DNA of 64,000 bases from JAFDZO01 sp044226845 (GTDB lineage: Bacteria > Bacteroidota > Ignavibacteria > Tepidaquicellales > Tepidaquicellaceae), in the NCBI GenBank assembly GCA_044226845.1, contig JBGAGG010000001.1, positions 248,001 through 312,000 of the forward strand, written 5' to 3'. Positions 9,212-19,343 of this stretch are shown piece after piece. Each line of letters begins with the position of its first letter. Positions within the stretch are counted from its first letter, which is position 1. The translations under genes and the position numbers were made by a program. The notes beneath the pieces were generated by a model. It did no database searches, was not told the DNA's origin, and was given only the letters and a program-made list of their open reading frames with translations.

Positions 9212-9263
9212 ATACAATTCGTGTAAGAATATATATTAAATTTTATTTTGAACGCATTACAGT

Positions 9264-9297
9264 AAGTTTTATTTTTATCTATATAAGAATAAAACTT
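9264..9297 (+). terminator. AT-rich hairpin after mnmG
   Basis: A perfect 10-bp stem AAGTTTTATT / AATAAAACTT with a 14-base loop, between mnmG and the next gene. It is A/T-only apart from one pair, so it is a weak terminator at best, and it sits within the leader of the 9306 gene. Confidence 0.35.
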
Positions 9298-9305
9298 TTG
9301 CTGTA

Positions 9306-9656
9306 TTGAAAAATTCAATTATATTCTGCGAATATATAGATTCGAACAACACACCTCTCAGTCCCGGAAAAACATTTGAACTTGGCCCCACCGGCGTAAA
9401 TGTAAAGTTTTTCTTACCGGAATTAAATCATTTATTCGACAACGGATGTAAAAAGTTTATCTGTGAAATATTTAGGGTAACCGATACATCTGAAAAATAT
9501 GAAGATACAATCTTCATAGAAGTAAAACCTTTCAAAAATAAACAAGCCGAATTTACTTTTTACAAATCAGGGAAATTCCATATCAGAATATACGATGCTA
9601 AGAAGAAAAATCTCATTAATTCAGGGATAGTTTTAATAAAAAATTCAACAAATTAA
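9306..9656 (+). CDS. Hypothetical small protein
   Basis: 116 residues read from a TTG start; there is no earlier in-frame ATG, and MKNSIIFCEYID is a plausible N-terminus. Not recognised. The pattern is strand-rich with alternating hydrophobics (GVNVKFFLPELNH, KFICEIFRVTDT, IFIEVKPFKNKQAEFTFYKSGKFHIRIYDAKKKNLINSGIVLIK), suggesting a small beta-sandwich such as a C2- or Ig-like fold. There is no signal peptide, so it is cytoplasmic. It follows mnmG by 94 bases across a weak AT hairpin and may be read through from it. Confidence 0.55.
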   Translation: MKNSIIFCEYIDSNNTPLSPGKTFELGPTGVNVKFFLPELNHLFDNGCKKFICEIFRVTDTSEKYEDTIFIEVKPFKNKQAEFTFYKSGKFHIRIYDAKKKNLINSGIVLIKNSTN

Positions 9657-10167
9657 TCTTAAAATTTCGTTATATCAAACATTCCTAAAAAGATGATTTT
9701 AAAGGTAAAAACAACGTTTTTCAAACATTGTGAATCAATAAACTATCAGAAATTCAGTTATAAATGCTTTAAAATCTCTTTGAAGACCAGCACAAAAAAT
9801 TAGTAATTTGTACACGATAGCGTAAGACAGAACTAATTTACTTAATTGAACTCTGAAAATTCTCCCAATACCAAAAACATGATTTTCCTCTTCCTCTTAA
9901 AGGCAGGGGTTTCTGCACACAGTAAGGTAGATTATTTACCTTACGCTATCAAAAAATGAGATGCGTCTCTGTTTACCGGAGGCGTATTCTCTTTATCGCA
10001 CAATTAAAAAATTACATAAGTTATCAAATGAAAACATTTTCAGAATTCAATTTAACTCAATATAGCTGGGTAAAAGAAACTGCTGGTGTTACCGCAGTTA
10101 CGTTTTGATTCAGTAAAATTTTTAAATAAATAATAATATTTCAAAAATAAAATAAACCACTTATCCC
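9657..10167. other. 510-base intergenic region with inverted repeats
   Basis: No convincing gene. The 11-base arms GATAGCGTAAG (9816-9826) and CTTACGCTATC (9940-9950) are exact complements 113 bases apart. The right arm overlaps a second hairpin, GTAAGGTA (9922-9929) with TACCTTAC (9937-9944), so the two structures would be mutually exclusive. A third small palindrome, GAGA-TGCG-TCTC, starts at about 9958. A 26-codon ATG frame at 10028-10108 has AACTGC/GCAGTT pairing near its end. The layout resembles a structured leader for the giant secreted protein that follows, but no known riboswitch class was recognised. Confidence 0.4.
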
Positions 10168-13100
10168 ATGATTAAAAAAATTATTATTTCTTTCCTAGTG
10201 ATAGGTTTTTTAGCTACAGTGTATGAAATCGCATACGACAACTCAGGCGGCAGAACATCGGCAACGCAGAAACCGGGAAGTACTTATGCAGGCTGTAACT
10301 GCCATGGCGGACAGAATGCAGGTCTCTCCAATAACATATCTGCATCTGATATGACTCTGGGCACAAACAGTCAGAATGTTACTTATACAATTTCTCCCGG
10401 AGGCTCAGGTCAGGCAGGATTTGATCTTGCAGTGGAAGACGGTATGGGGTTCTTTATCCCGGTAAGCAGCGGTTCAGCAATTGACCCTACAAATGGTGAA
10501 GCATATCACACCACTCCAAAAACTTTATCATCAGGCTCTGCTTCATGGGAAATGAAATTTGTGCCTACGGTTACTTCTGCCACAGATATTACTTTTTATG
10601 CAGCAGGAAAATCAAACAACGTATCTCCTCAATGGAACTATGCGCAAAGAACAATTAATGTTACAGGAAGTTATCCCATAGGAACAGTTATAAGTCCCGG
10701 AAGCAACGGCTATAACTTAATGGACAATTTTCCTCTTAATCAATCAGATGCATACAGCAGATTTGCAACAATTTATCCAATAAACAGATTAGGCGCTGCA
10801 GGAACAATTTCAAAAATAGGATTCTTTGTTGGTAAAGAATCTAACGTTACCGGTAATATGAAAATTTATATGAAGCATACTTTCTCGGAAGTTTTTGCCT
10901 TACCATATACAGTTAATAATGAAATCAGTGGAGCAACATTAGTGTATAACGGAACTCCATACTTTACATGGGAAGCAGGATGGGCAATGATAGATTTGGA
11001 TACTCCATTTGATTATAACGGCACAGAGCCTGTTGAAGTAATTATATTTAATGACAGAGGCGGCTCGGCAGTAACCGATAACAAACAAGTATTGGCAAGA
11101 TACTCCGTGGCTGTAAGCATGTACTGGTCTAATACAAACAACGGTAATGTTAACGGAGTGCAATATCAGATTCAGCCGAACGCAAGATTCTATAAAACAT
11201 CTCCGCCTCCTGCTCCGACAAATGCATCCTTAACTTCCGTTACAAAAAGTTCTATGGTGGTGAACTGGACACCGTCAGCGGGAACAACGGACGGTTACAG
11301 AGTTGTGTTCAAGCAAGGCGCTACACCTCCTGCAAATGAAAATGATGGCGGGTATGCAACGGTTCCGGGAACGGCTTCTAACACTTATACAATATCCGGC
11401 CTTCAGGCAGGAACACAATATTCAGTAGGAGTATTTTCAACATCAGGGACATTCTTTTCCTCGACTGCTGCAACAGGTTCTGCAACCACAACAGCAATTA
11501 CAAATCAATATACTTTTACTAACGAACAAAATGCTTCGTTAATTCTTGGGCAGCCGAATACTGAGTTTGCATTACCAAACAACGGAGGACTATCGGGTTC
11601 ATCGATGCTATCTCCGGGCGGCATGTTAATTTCAGGAATGGATACTGATAAAAAAATATATGTATGTGATAAAGGAAATAACCGTGTTTTAGTTTTTAAC
11701 AGCACACCGACATCAAACAAGCCTACTGCAGATTTTTGTCTGGGTCAGCCTAATTTTTCAGATAACACGGCAGGAACTATTGCCAGTAAATTAAACAGGC
11801 CTTCTAACTGTGTAGTAATCGGCGACAGAATTTATGTAGCAGATGGTCAAAACCACAGAATTATGATCTGGGAGCTTGCAGGTTTAAACAGCGGACAATC
11901 AGCTAATTATGTTTTCGGTCAGCCGGATTTTATGTCAGGCTCTGTAAATCACGGATTAGGATTTAATACTTGTGATGCTACCAGTTTGTATCTCACTGAC
12001 GGATTTGAAAATCCAAACGGCATGGCAACAGACGGCACAAAACTAATTGTATGCGATGGATTTAATAATCGTGTTTTGATCTGGAATAATCTTGCCTTCA
12101 TATCAAATAATATGCCTCCTGATGTAGTAATCGGCCAGCCTAATTTTACTACTAAGGATGCGCCGAACTTTAACTCATCTACTGCAGCAACTCTCTATCA
12201 CCCGACAGGAGTTGATGTAACAAAAGACGGTAAGTTAGTTATAAGTTCTACAGGGGAAAACAGAGTTTTAGTATATAATACAATTCCTACTTCTAACGGA
12301 GCTTCAGCAGATTTAGTTTTAGGGCAGGCAAACTTCACAGATAATGCGGCTATATTCACACCCGATGCAAATGAAACTTATCATCCTCTTGCGCTTTCAA
12401 TTTCAAAAAATTCAGGCAAGCTTGCAGTAAGCACTGACCAGGCAGGAAGAATTATGATCTGGGATACTTTCCCGACAACCAATAATGCCCCTGCAACAAC
12501 CGTTCTTGCAAGACCAAGTTTAACAGCATCTGCAGGAACAACATTCTCCAATGAGAACGGAACAAATGCAGCAGGTTTTTTTGCATACAACCTTGCATGG
12601 TCTCCGTCAGGAAGTTTATATGTAAGCGATCTTTTCCGTCACGGCGTATTAAGATTCGATGGCGGTGATACGGCAACAAGAGGACCTCAGTCATTAACTG
12701 CAGGTACATCTATGGAATATAAAATTCCTCTATCAATAAACGGAACAAGCTTTACACAATTTGCAATAGCTTATAAATATGGCTCTACACCTCCGACAGA
12801 TATAAACGACCCGACTGCTGAAATTCAGCACGGAGTTATGGGTACATCATATGACTTCAGTCCTGTTTACTGCGGAACGACATACAGCTTCAGAGTTTAT
12901 GCCGAGAAAAGTCCCAGCTTCGGAGTGTATGAATATTCCGAAGGAAGCGCAACAGGTACTTTTGTTTCAGGTTCTCCTTCTAACTGCGAAAATTTTCCAA
13001 TAGTAAATTCTAATGGACAGATTTATGCTGTTGTACCGTCCATTACGGGCGATACAACATTTCTTGGAGGTAATTTCTCATCATTTATGACAAAGGATGG

Positions 13101-15132
13101 AGCAACAACATATTCACGCGAAGGACTTGCAGCTATTAATACTAAGACAGGAACAGTATTAAACTGGACTTGCAATATAAATACAAACGGAACAGTAAAA
13201 GGAATAATTGTAGATAAAGGAGGAAGCTCATTATATATTGGCGGCGACTTCACTGATATTAACGGAGTATCAAAATCACGACTTGCAAAAATTAACACGG
13301 ATGGCACAGTTGTAACCGGATTTACTACACCGAATATTAACTCATCAATCGGTGACCAGGGCGGTACATGTATGTGCCTTAGCATTACAGGCGATACATT
13401 ATTCATAGAAGGCGGCTTTACAGATATCGACGGCAATGCAAGAAAAAATTTAGCATCAGTAAAAACATCAGATGGTACATTAACAGATTTTAATCCTGCT
13501 GACTTTTATCTTTCATCAGCTACATGCAGATGGATACTTCTTTCAAAAGACGGAAAGTCAATTTACCTTGGTTCAAATACAAACGGGTTAAACATGAAGT
13601 CTGTAAACATAGCAACAGGAACAGATGTAGGCGAGTTTGATTTTCAGGTAGCGGGCGGATTAGTTGCCTGCGGCGTTATACAGGGGAATTACTTATACAT
13701 CGGCGGCGCTTTCACGGAAGTAATGGGCAATACAAATATTCAAAGAGTTGCTAAAATTGACGTATCGGGTCCGACACCTGTATTGGTAACATCATTTAAT
13801 AACGGAACAGGCAGCAGACCAAGCGGTAACGTAAGAAGAATTTTTGCAACATCGAATTCTTTATACATGGTTGGCGAATTCAATGATATAGGCGGAACGC
13901 CAAGAGTAAAATACGGAGCTATCAGCACAGTAGACGGAGCATTACAGTCCTGGAATCCAAACTATCCCACAGGACAAACTTCGCACTCCATTACAAGCAC
14001 AATAATAGGAACTTATGCATCGGGTAAATTATATATGGTAGGTTCAGGAGATAATAATTTCAACAAATTCTCAGCAGTATCATTTACACCGCCTGCTACA
14101 AATATCAACGGAACATCGGCAGGGAACGTTACTTCAAACTCTACTACAGTGTTCAGCAATGAGGCAGGTATACTTGCTAAGCTGACAACAGGGGCTTCAT
14201 CAAATATGGGAAGCACAAATGTAACTGTAGCGGGGGCAGGGGGAGATACATCCACTGTAAACGGATTTGTAGTGCTTGAAAGATATTTACAGGTAGACCC
14301 GAATACTCAGCCGGGTTCAAATGTAACGGTTCAGTTCTATGTTCCGAAATCTGAAATGGATGCTTTTGCTGCACTGAGACCTTCGTTTGGAAATGCAGGA
14401 AATAATTACAACGGATGCAGAATACACAGAACAAATAATTCAGGAACGTATATCGAAACATTTATTCCTACGATAACTATTGACGGTGAGACAGTAATTA
14501 TTTCATTCTCAACACCGGGCTTTTCAAAGTTCTATATTAACGATACACCTGTGCTGCCTGTTGAGTTAGCATCATTTACATCTGTAGTAAATAAAAATAA
14601 CGTTGACTTGAAATGGTCGACAGTTTCAGAACAAAACAACAAAGGATTTGAAATTGAAAGAAAGAAAAGCATTGAAGGCAGCCAGTGGCAAACAGTTACT
14701 TTTGTTGAAGGTAAAGGCACAACCAACGAACAGCAAAACTATACTTATGCTGATAGAAACCTGCAAACAGGCAGCTATAATTATAGACTGAAACAAATAG
14801 ATTATAACGGTAACTATCAGTATTACGAATTGAACGGAATTATTGAAGTCGGCATTCCGAAAGTGTTTGAGCTTTCACAGAATTATCCGAACCCTTTCAA
14901 TCCGTCAACAAAAATAAATTATCAGCTTCCTAAAGATGCATTTGTAAAAATTAACGTGTATGATATGACGGGAAGATTAATTTCAACATTAGTAAATACT
15001 CAGCAGACTGCAGGATATTACACAGCTGAATTTAATTCAGGAATGATGAACGGCATATCAAGCGGTATTTATTTCTACAGAATTGAAGCAGCCGATTTCG
15101 TTTCCACAAAACGAATGGTATTGGTAAAATAA
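10168..15132 (+). CDS. Giant type IX-secreted multidomain protein (choice-of-anchor V, FnIII, NHL-like repeats)
   Basis: 1654 residues. The order is: signal-like helix 1-22; a choice-of-anchor-V type domain around 25-165 with GCNCHGG (Cys43, Cys45, His46); a beta domain at about 165-345; fibronectin III at about 350-440; NHL-like repeats at about 455-840 (SLILGQPN...VCDKGNNRVLVFNS, repeated with N-R-V-L-V/I-x-N); FnIII at about 850-935; a second propeller-like region at about 960-1290 (LYIGGDFTDINGVSKSRLAKIN type); an ELASF...FEIERKK FnIII-like domain at about 1465-1570; and a type IX sorting domain from about 1575 with QNYPNPFNPSTKINYQLP, ending MVLVK. Outer-surface or released. A paralog follows in tandem. 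Confidence 0.8.
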   Translation: MIKKIIISFLVIGFLATVYEIAYDNSGGRTSATQKPGSTYAGCNCHGGQNAGLSNNISASDMTLGTNSQNVTYTISPGGSGQAGFDLAVEDGMGFFIPVSSGSAIDPTNGEAYHTTPKTLSSGSASWEMKFVPTVTSATDITFYAAGKSNNVSPQWNYAQRTINVTGSYPIGTVISPGSNGYNLMDNFPLNQSDAYSRFATIYPINRLGAAGTISKIGFFVGKESNVTGNMKIYMKHTFSEVFALPYTVNNEISGATLVYNGTPYFTWEAGWAMIDLDTPFDYNGTEPVEVIIFNDRGGSAVTDNKQVLARYSVAVSMYWSNTNNGNVNGVQYQIQPNARFYKTSPPPAPTNASLTSVTKSSMVVNWTPSAGTTDGYRVVFKQGATPPANENDGGYATVPGTASNTYTISGLQAGTQYSVGVFSTSGTFFSSTAATGSATTTAITNQYTFTNEQNASLILGQPNTEFALPNNGGLSGSSMLSPGGMLISGMDTDKKIYVCDKGNNRVLVFNSTPTSNKPTADFCLGQPNFSDNTAGTIASKLNRPSNCVVIGDRIYVADGQNHRIMIWELAGLNSGQSANYVFGQPDFMSGSVNHGLGFNTCDATSLYLTDGFENPNGMATDGTKLIVCDGFNNRVLIWNNLAFISNNMPPDVVIGQPNFTTKDAPNFNSSTAATLYHPTGVDVTKDGKLVISSTGENRVLVYNTIPTSNGASADLVLGQANFTDNAAIFTPDANETYHPLALSISKNSGKLAVSTDQAGRIMIWDTFPTTNNAPATTVLARPSLTASAGTTFSNENGTNAAGFFAYNLAWSPSGSLYVSDLFRHGVLRFDGGDTATRGPQSLTAGTSMEYKIPLSINGTSFTQFAIAYKYGSTPPTDINDPTAEIQHGVMGTSYDFSPVYCGTTYSFRVYAEKSPSFGVYEYSEGSATGTFVSGSPSNCENFPIVNSNGQIYAVVPSITGDTTFLGGNFSSFMTKDGATTYSREGLAAINTKTGTVLNWTCNINTNGTVKGIIVDKGGSSLYIGGDFTDINGVSKSRLAKINTDGTVVTGFTTPNINSSIGDQGGTCMCLSITGDTLFIEGGFTDIDGNARKNLASVKTSDGTLTDFNPADFYLSSATCRWILLSKDGKSIYLGSNTNGLNMKSVNIATGTDVGEFDFQVAGGLVACGVIQGNYLYIGGAFTEVMGNTNIQRVAKIDVSGPTPVLVTSFNNGTGSRPSGNVRRIFATSNSLYMVGEFNDIGGTPRVKYGAISTVDGALQSWNPNYPTGQTSHSITSTIIGTYASGKLYMVGSGDNNFNKFSAVSFTPPATNINGTSAGNVTSNSTTVFSNEAGILAKLTTGASSNMGSTNVTVAGAGGDTSTVNGFVVLERYLQVDPNTQPGSNVTVQFYVPKSEMDAFAALRPSFGNAGNNYNGCRIHRTNNSGTYIETFIPTITIDGETVIISFSTPGFSKFYINDTPVLPVELASFTSVVNKNNVDLKWSTVSEQNNKGFEIERKKSIEGSQWQTVTFVEGKGTTNEQQNYTYADRNLQTGSYNYRLKQIDYNGNYQYYELNGIIEVGIPKVFELSQNYPNPFNPSTKINYQLPKDAFVKINVYDMTGRLISTLVNTQQTAGYYTAEFNSGMMNGISSGIYFYRIEAADFVSTKRMVLVK

Positions 15133-15156
15133 GAGTGGGATAACACGGAACAAACT

Positions 15157-15205
15157 CCTCTCATGGAATAGTGTCCTCTTCCCGAAACGGAAGAGGACGG
15201 AGAGG
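15157..15205 (+). promoter_or_regulatory. Nested hairpin between the two giant genes
   Basis: A perfect 10-bp stem GTCCTCTTCC (15173-15182) / GGAAGAGGAC (15189-15198) with a CGAAAC loop sits inside an outer CCTCTC/GAGAGG pairing (15157-15162 with 15200-15205). No T-run follows, so it is probably an mRNA-processing or stability hairpin or a leaky terminator that tunes the second gene of the pair rather than a full stop. Confidence 0.5.
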
Positions 15206-15243
15206 ATTAAAACAAAAACAATTTTCCTTAAAATAAATTTACT

Positions 15244-18200
15244 ATGATAAAAAGATTTTCTAATTCATTTGTAATAAGCTTGTTTGTTTTTGCTCTCCTT
15301 GCATTTTCAACAGGCAATATTCAGGCGCAACCGCCAGCGCCAACAAATTTTACCTTGGGAACTGTAACAACAAGCTCAGTTGTACTTAACTGGACTCCTG
15401 CAAATGGAGGAGAGGATGGATTCAGAATAGTCTGGAAACCGGGAAACACTGCTCCTTCTACAAACTCTGACGGCGGATACCATAATGTCACAGGAGGAAA
15501 TTCAAATACATATACTGTTACCGGCTTGCAGGCAGGGCAGCAATATACTTTTGCAATTTATTCTACTCAGGTGTTTCTATTCAGTCTTACGGCACCAACA
15601 ATGACCACAACGACAAATAATTATAATTCTACTACATTCATAAATGAGCAATCTGCGTCACTTATTTTAGGGCAAAGTGCAGTTGAAGATTACAGTAATA
15701 CAAATGCAGGAGGACTTTCTGCCAGTTCTTTAAATGCTCCATCAGATGTTTTTGTTCTGCCCGGCGCAACAATGAATTCCGAAGGAAAAGTTTTTGTAGC
15801 CGATAAAAGTAATAACAGAGTTCTGATTTTTAATTCAATGCCTACATCGAACAATCAGCAGGCAGATGTTGTTATAGGTCAGAGTAATTTTACTTCTAAT
15901 GGTTCAGGTAACGGAGCTAATCAATTGAACGGTCCTTCAAGTGTTGTATCGGACGGAACAAGATTATTTGTTGCCGATGAAGGTAATAATAGAATTTTAG
16001 TGTTTAATACAATTCCTGTTTCCAATGGAGCATCAGCTAATGTTGTTCTTGGACAAGCTAATTTTGGGGCAGGTAATACTGCTCCAAATAACGGAGGCAG
16101 AAGCGCAAGCAGATTATATTTTAATAATGGTTCATCTTATGGAACAGGTATGGCTTTGTATTCAACCAAGCTAATTGTATGCGATGGAGCAAATGATAGA
16201 GTATTAATATGGAATGACTATACTTCTTTAACAAACGGTAAAGCGGCAGATTATGTAATAGGACAGACAAACTTTACAGTAAACGTTCAGCCAGGAACAA
16301 ATTCTTCAACAGCGGCAACAATGTACAGTCCGAAAGATGTTGCAGTAACATCATCAGGAAAATTGTTTGTGCTTTGCCGACTTGAGCACAGAGTTTTAAT
16401 TTTTAACTCAATTCCTACATCAAACGGAGCTTCAGCGGATAATGTTTTAGGACAGACTGACTTTGCAAACAATCAGGCATCATTTATCTATAATGCAACA
16501 AGTTTTTCTTTCCCAAGATGTCTTGCAGTAAGCACATTGGATGACAGATTATGTATAGCTGCATCGGGAAACAGATTATTAATTTATAATACAATTCCAA
16601 CATCGGATAATGCAGCGGCAGATAATATTTTAGGAATGTCCGGCTTAACGGCATCATCAAGTACGATATTTTCCAATGAAAATAACGGAGTGTACTCAAA
16701 TTGGGCAACGAATGTTTCATTTGTTGACGGAGTATGCTGGACTGATGCAGGAAATCTTTTAAGTGCCGATGCAAACCGAAGCGCTGTTTTAAAATTTAAC
16801 GGCGGGGCAGGCATCCTTACATCACCAAGCTCAGTGACGGTAGGTACTGTTACAGATAACAGCATTCAGGTAAACTGGTCGGGGTCAGCAGCAACATATT
16901 TTAATTTAGTATATAAATACGGAACAACTCCCCCGACATCATACGATGACCCGACAATAGTCGGCAGTCTTGATGGGATATCGGGTAATACTTATACATT
17001 TGACCCTGTTCCGTGCGGAACACAATTCAGCTTTGCAGTTTTTGCTAAAAAGACACAATTCGGTACTCAATATGCTCCTGTTAATGGAACATTGAATACT
17101 TCTACAAGTTCAACATCGTGTACAAACTTCCCAATTTTTGAGAACGGAGGAGTTACAAACATAACGCCTTCAATTACAGGTGACACAATTTTTTGTGTCG
17201 GATTTTTTTCAAAGGTTTATTCAAAAACCGGAACGGTATATAACAGAAATAGCGTTTGCGCAATTGATGCAAAGACAGGTAATGTACTTAACTGGCTATG
17301 TAATGTGGGAGCAAATCAGACCGTGTGCCAGATTCTTGTAAACAGAGTAACAGGAAAATTATATCTTGGCGGTTCGTTTACAGAAGTGAATGGAGTTGCA
17401 AAAAATTATCTTGCATGTGTAAACTCAGATGGTTCCGTTGTGACGGGTTTCACTCCTCCTGATTTTAACGGACAAATAGGCAGCGGAGCAGGCGGAACCT
17501 GCATGACATTCAACTCAACTAGCGATACTTTATTCTTCTGGGGCGGCTTCACAACCTGTAATGCAGGCAATACAAACAGATTAAATATAGCTGCCGTGCT
17601 TTGCTCAGACGGTTCACTGACAGATTTTAACACTGGCGCTACTCAATACTTACAAACAGGAACGTGCCGCGTATTCGGTTTATCGCCGACCGGGAAATCA
17701 TTATTGATGGGTTCAAACTCAGGAGGATTTGAGTTCAGGTCAGTTAATATAGCTACAGGTGATGATGTCGGAGAGTTTGACTGGCAGGTATCTGGCGGAT
17801 TAGCAGCATGTTTTTGGTATGACGGTTCAAGATATTTATATGTCGGCGGCGGCTTTGGTACTTTCATGGGGCAAAATAATGTTCAGAGACTTGCAAAAGT
17901 TGATATGTCAGGTCCTATGCCTGTGCTTGTCAGCACCTGGAATAATACTGCTGCAACAAGACCGGGTTCGGCAGTGCGTCAGATTTTCGGAACTTCGTCA
18001 GCTTTATATTTAGCCGGTGATTTCAACAGTATTGGAGGAACAGGGAGACAAACATTTGGAGCTGTGAACACAAATGATGCTTCTCTGACATCTTTTAATC
18101 CGGGAATAACAGGAAACTCAGGCGGCGCAAGAGTTGCTTTGGGTGGCTCAATAACAAATGGCACAGTGTTTATGTGCGCCGGTAATGGTTCAAATAATTC

Positions 18201-19254
18201 GGAATTTTCTTCAGCAACTATTACAGTTCCTCCTTCAGTTACAAACGGTTCAACCACAAATGCAGTCGGGGCAGGGGCATCTGTAAATTTTTCAAACGGT
18301 ACAGGTATAATGGCAAAGCTTACCACTAATACTTCTAATCTCGGCAGTACCACTGTAGCCGTTTCAGGCGCAGGAGGAGATACTACTGTTGTAAACGGAT
18401 TTACTGTGATGGATAGAATGGTAACCATAACTCCAACAACACAACCTGTGGATAACGTTAATGTTCATATTTATGCACTGAAATCTGAAATGGATTATTA
18501 TGCGTCGATTCATTCGGGCTTTGGTAATGCAGGTAATAATTACAACGGATGTAAAGTTCACAGACTGGGACCCGGTAATGCGTATGTACAAACCTTTACT
18601 CCAACAATTACAATTTCCGATGATATAGTAGATATTTCTTTTGATACACCCGGCTTCTCATCTTTTGTTATGAGTGATGACGGATTACTTCCGGTCGAAC
18701 TTGCTTCATTTACATCCACTGTAAATAAAAACAGTGTAACTTTAAACTGGAAGACGTCATCAGAAGTAAATAACTCGGGTTTCGATATTGAACGCAAAAA
18801 AGAAGGAACTTCTTTGTGGAACAAAGTAGGGAGTATTCAGGGCAAAGGGACAACAAATGAAGAAATTTTATATAAATTTGAAGACAGGAATGTGCCGACA
18901 GCAAGTTATAAATACAGACTGAAGCAAATCGATTTTAATGGTAATTACGAATATCATAATCTTGTAAATACAGTTCAGGTAGGTGTGCCAGATAAATGGG
19001 ATTTATCTCAGAACTATCCGAATCCTTTTAATCCGACTACGAAAATTAATTTTGATATTCCCAAAGAATCAATTGTGAAATTAAATGTCTATGATATTTC
19101 AGGAAGACTTGTTGCAAATATTGTGAATGAGAAAAAAGATGCAGGGTATTTTACTGTAGAATTTAACGGGTCATCGCTTTCCAGCAGTGTTTATTTCTAT
19201 AGGTTAGAAACCGAATCATTTACTATGACAAAAAAAATGATGTTAATAAAATAA
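15244..19254 (+). CDS. Giant type IX-secreted protein (FnIII and NHL-like repeats), paralog of preceding gene
   Basis: 1336 residues, co-linear with residues from about 345 on of the upstream protein but lacking its choice-of-anchor-V and second N-terminal domain. Signal peptide ends at IQAQ (about 29). FnIII at about 30-125 (VLNWTPANGGEDGFRIVWKPG), NHL-like repeats at about 130-520 with K-S-N-N-R-V-L-I-F-N type motifs, FnIII at about 525-610, a propeller-like part at about 620-980 (LYLGGSFTEVNGVAKNYLACVN), a LASFTSTVNKNSVTLNWKTS domain, then the sorting domain SQNYPNPFNPTTKINFDIP ending KKMMLIK. It probably arose by tandem duplication. Followed by a strong terminator. Confidence 0.8.
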   Translation: MIKRFSNSFVISLFVFALLAFSTGNIQAQPPAPTNFTLGTVTTSSVVLNWTPANGGEDGFRIVWKPGNTAPSTNSDGGYHNVTGGNSNTYTVTGLQAGQQYTFAIYSTQVFLFSLTAPTMTTTTNNYNSTTFINEQSASLILGQSAVEDYSNTNAGGLSASSLNAPSDVFVLPGATMNSEGKVFVADKSNNRVLIFNSMPTSNNQQADVVIGQSNFTSNGSGNGANQLNGPSSVVSDGTRLFVADEGNNRILVFNTIPVSNGASANVVLGQANFGAGNTAPNNGGRSASRLYFNNGSSYGTGMALYSTKLIVCDGANDRVLIWNDYTSLTNGKAADYVIGQTNFTVNVQPGTNSSTAATMYSPKDVAVTSSGKLFVLCRLEHRVLIFNSIPTSNGASADNVLGQTDFANNQASFIYNATSFSFPRCLAVSTLDDRLCIAASGNRLLIYNTIPTSDNAAADNILGMSGLTASSSTIFSNENNGVYSNWATNVSFVDGVCWTDAGNLLSADANRSAVLKFNGGAGILTSPSSVTVGTVTDNSIQVNWSGSAATYFNLVYKYGTTPPTSYDDPTIVGSLDGISGNTYTFDPVPCGTQFSFAVFAKKTQFGTQYAPVNGTLNTSTSSTSCTNFPIFENGGVTNITPSITGDTIFCVGFFSKVYSKTGTVYNRNSVCAIDAKTGNVLNWLCNVGANQTVCQILVNRVTGKLYLGGSFTEVNGVAKNYLACVNSDGSVVTGFTPPDFNGQIGSGAGGTCMTFNSTSDTLFFWGGFTTCNAGNTNRLNIAAVLCSDGSLTDFNTGATQYLQTGTCRVFGLSPTGKSLLMGSNSGGFEFRSVNIATGDDVGEFDWQVSGGLAACFWYDGSRYLYVGGGFGTFMGQNNVQRLAKVDMSGPMPVLVSTWNNTAATRPGSAVRQIFGTSSALYLAGDFNSIGGTGRQTFGAVNTNDASLTSFNPGITGNSGGARVALGGSITNGTVFMCAGNGSNNSEFSSATITVPPSVTNGSTTNAVGAGASVNFSNGTGIMAKLTTNTSNLGSTTVAVSGAGGDTTVVNGFTVMDRMVTITPTTQPVDNVNVHIYALKSEMDYYASIHSGFGNAGNNYNGCKVHRLGPGNAYVQTFTPTITISDDIVDISFDTPGFSSFVMSDDGLLPVELASFTSTVNKNSVTLNWKTSSEVNNSGFDIERKKEGTSLWNKVGSIQGKGTTNEEILYKFEDRNVPTASYKYRLKQIDFNGNYEYHNLVNTVQVGVPDKWDLSQNYPNPFNPTTKINFDIPKESIVKLNVYDISGRLVANIVNEKKDAGYFTVEFNGSSLSSSVYFYRLETESFTMTKKMMLIK

Positions 19255-19293
19255 AGCTGTTTATATCATAGTAGTAAATTCATAAGGAATAAA

Positions 19294-19332
19294 GGGACCT
19301 GTCATTTTGGCGAATCGGCAGGTCCTTTTTTA
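19294..19332 (+). terminator. Rho-independent terminator
   Basis: GGACCTG pairs with CAGGTCC around a loop of about 16 bases, and TTTTTTA follows. It ends the giant-protein pair. Confidence 0.8.
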
Positions 19333-19343
19333 TTTTATAAAAA

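Noticed and set aside
10028..10108. 26-codon leader peptide as a gene
   Set aside because: Only an ATG frame, no conservation evidence and no ribosome site; mentioned in the leader region only.
10290..10310. GCNCHGG in the giant protein as a c-type heme site
   Set aside because: The heme motif needs CxxCH; here it is CxCH, which fits the choice-of-anchor-V domain.
13023..13436. 137-codon antisense frame inside the giant gene
   Set aside because: It mirrors repeated coding sequence in the sense strand; Pro/Val-rich text without a domain.
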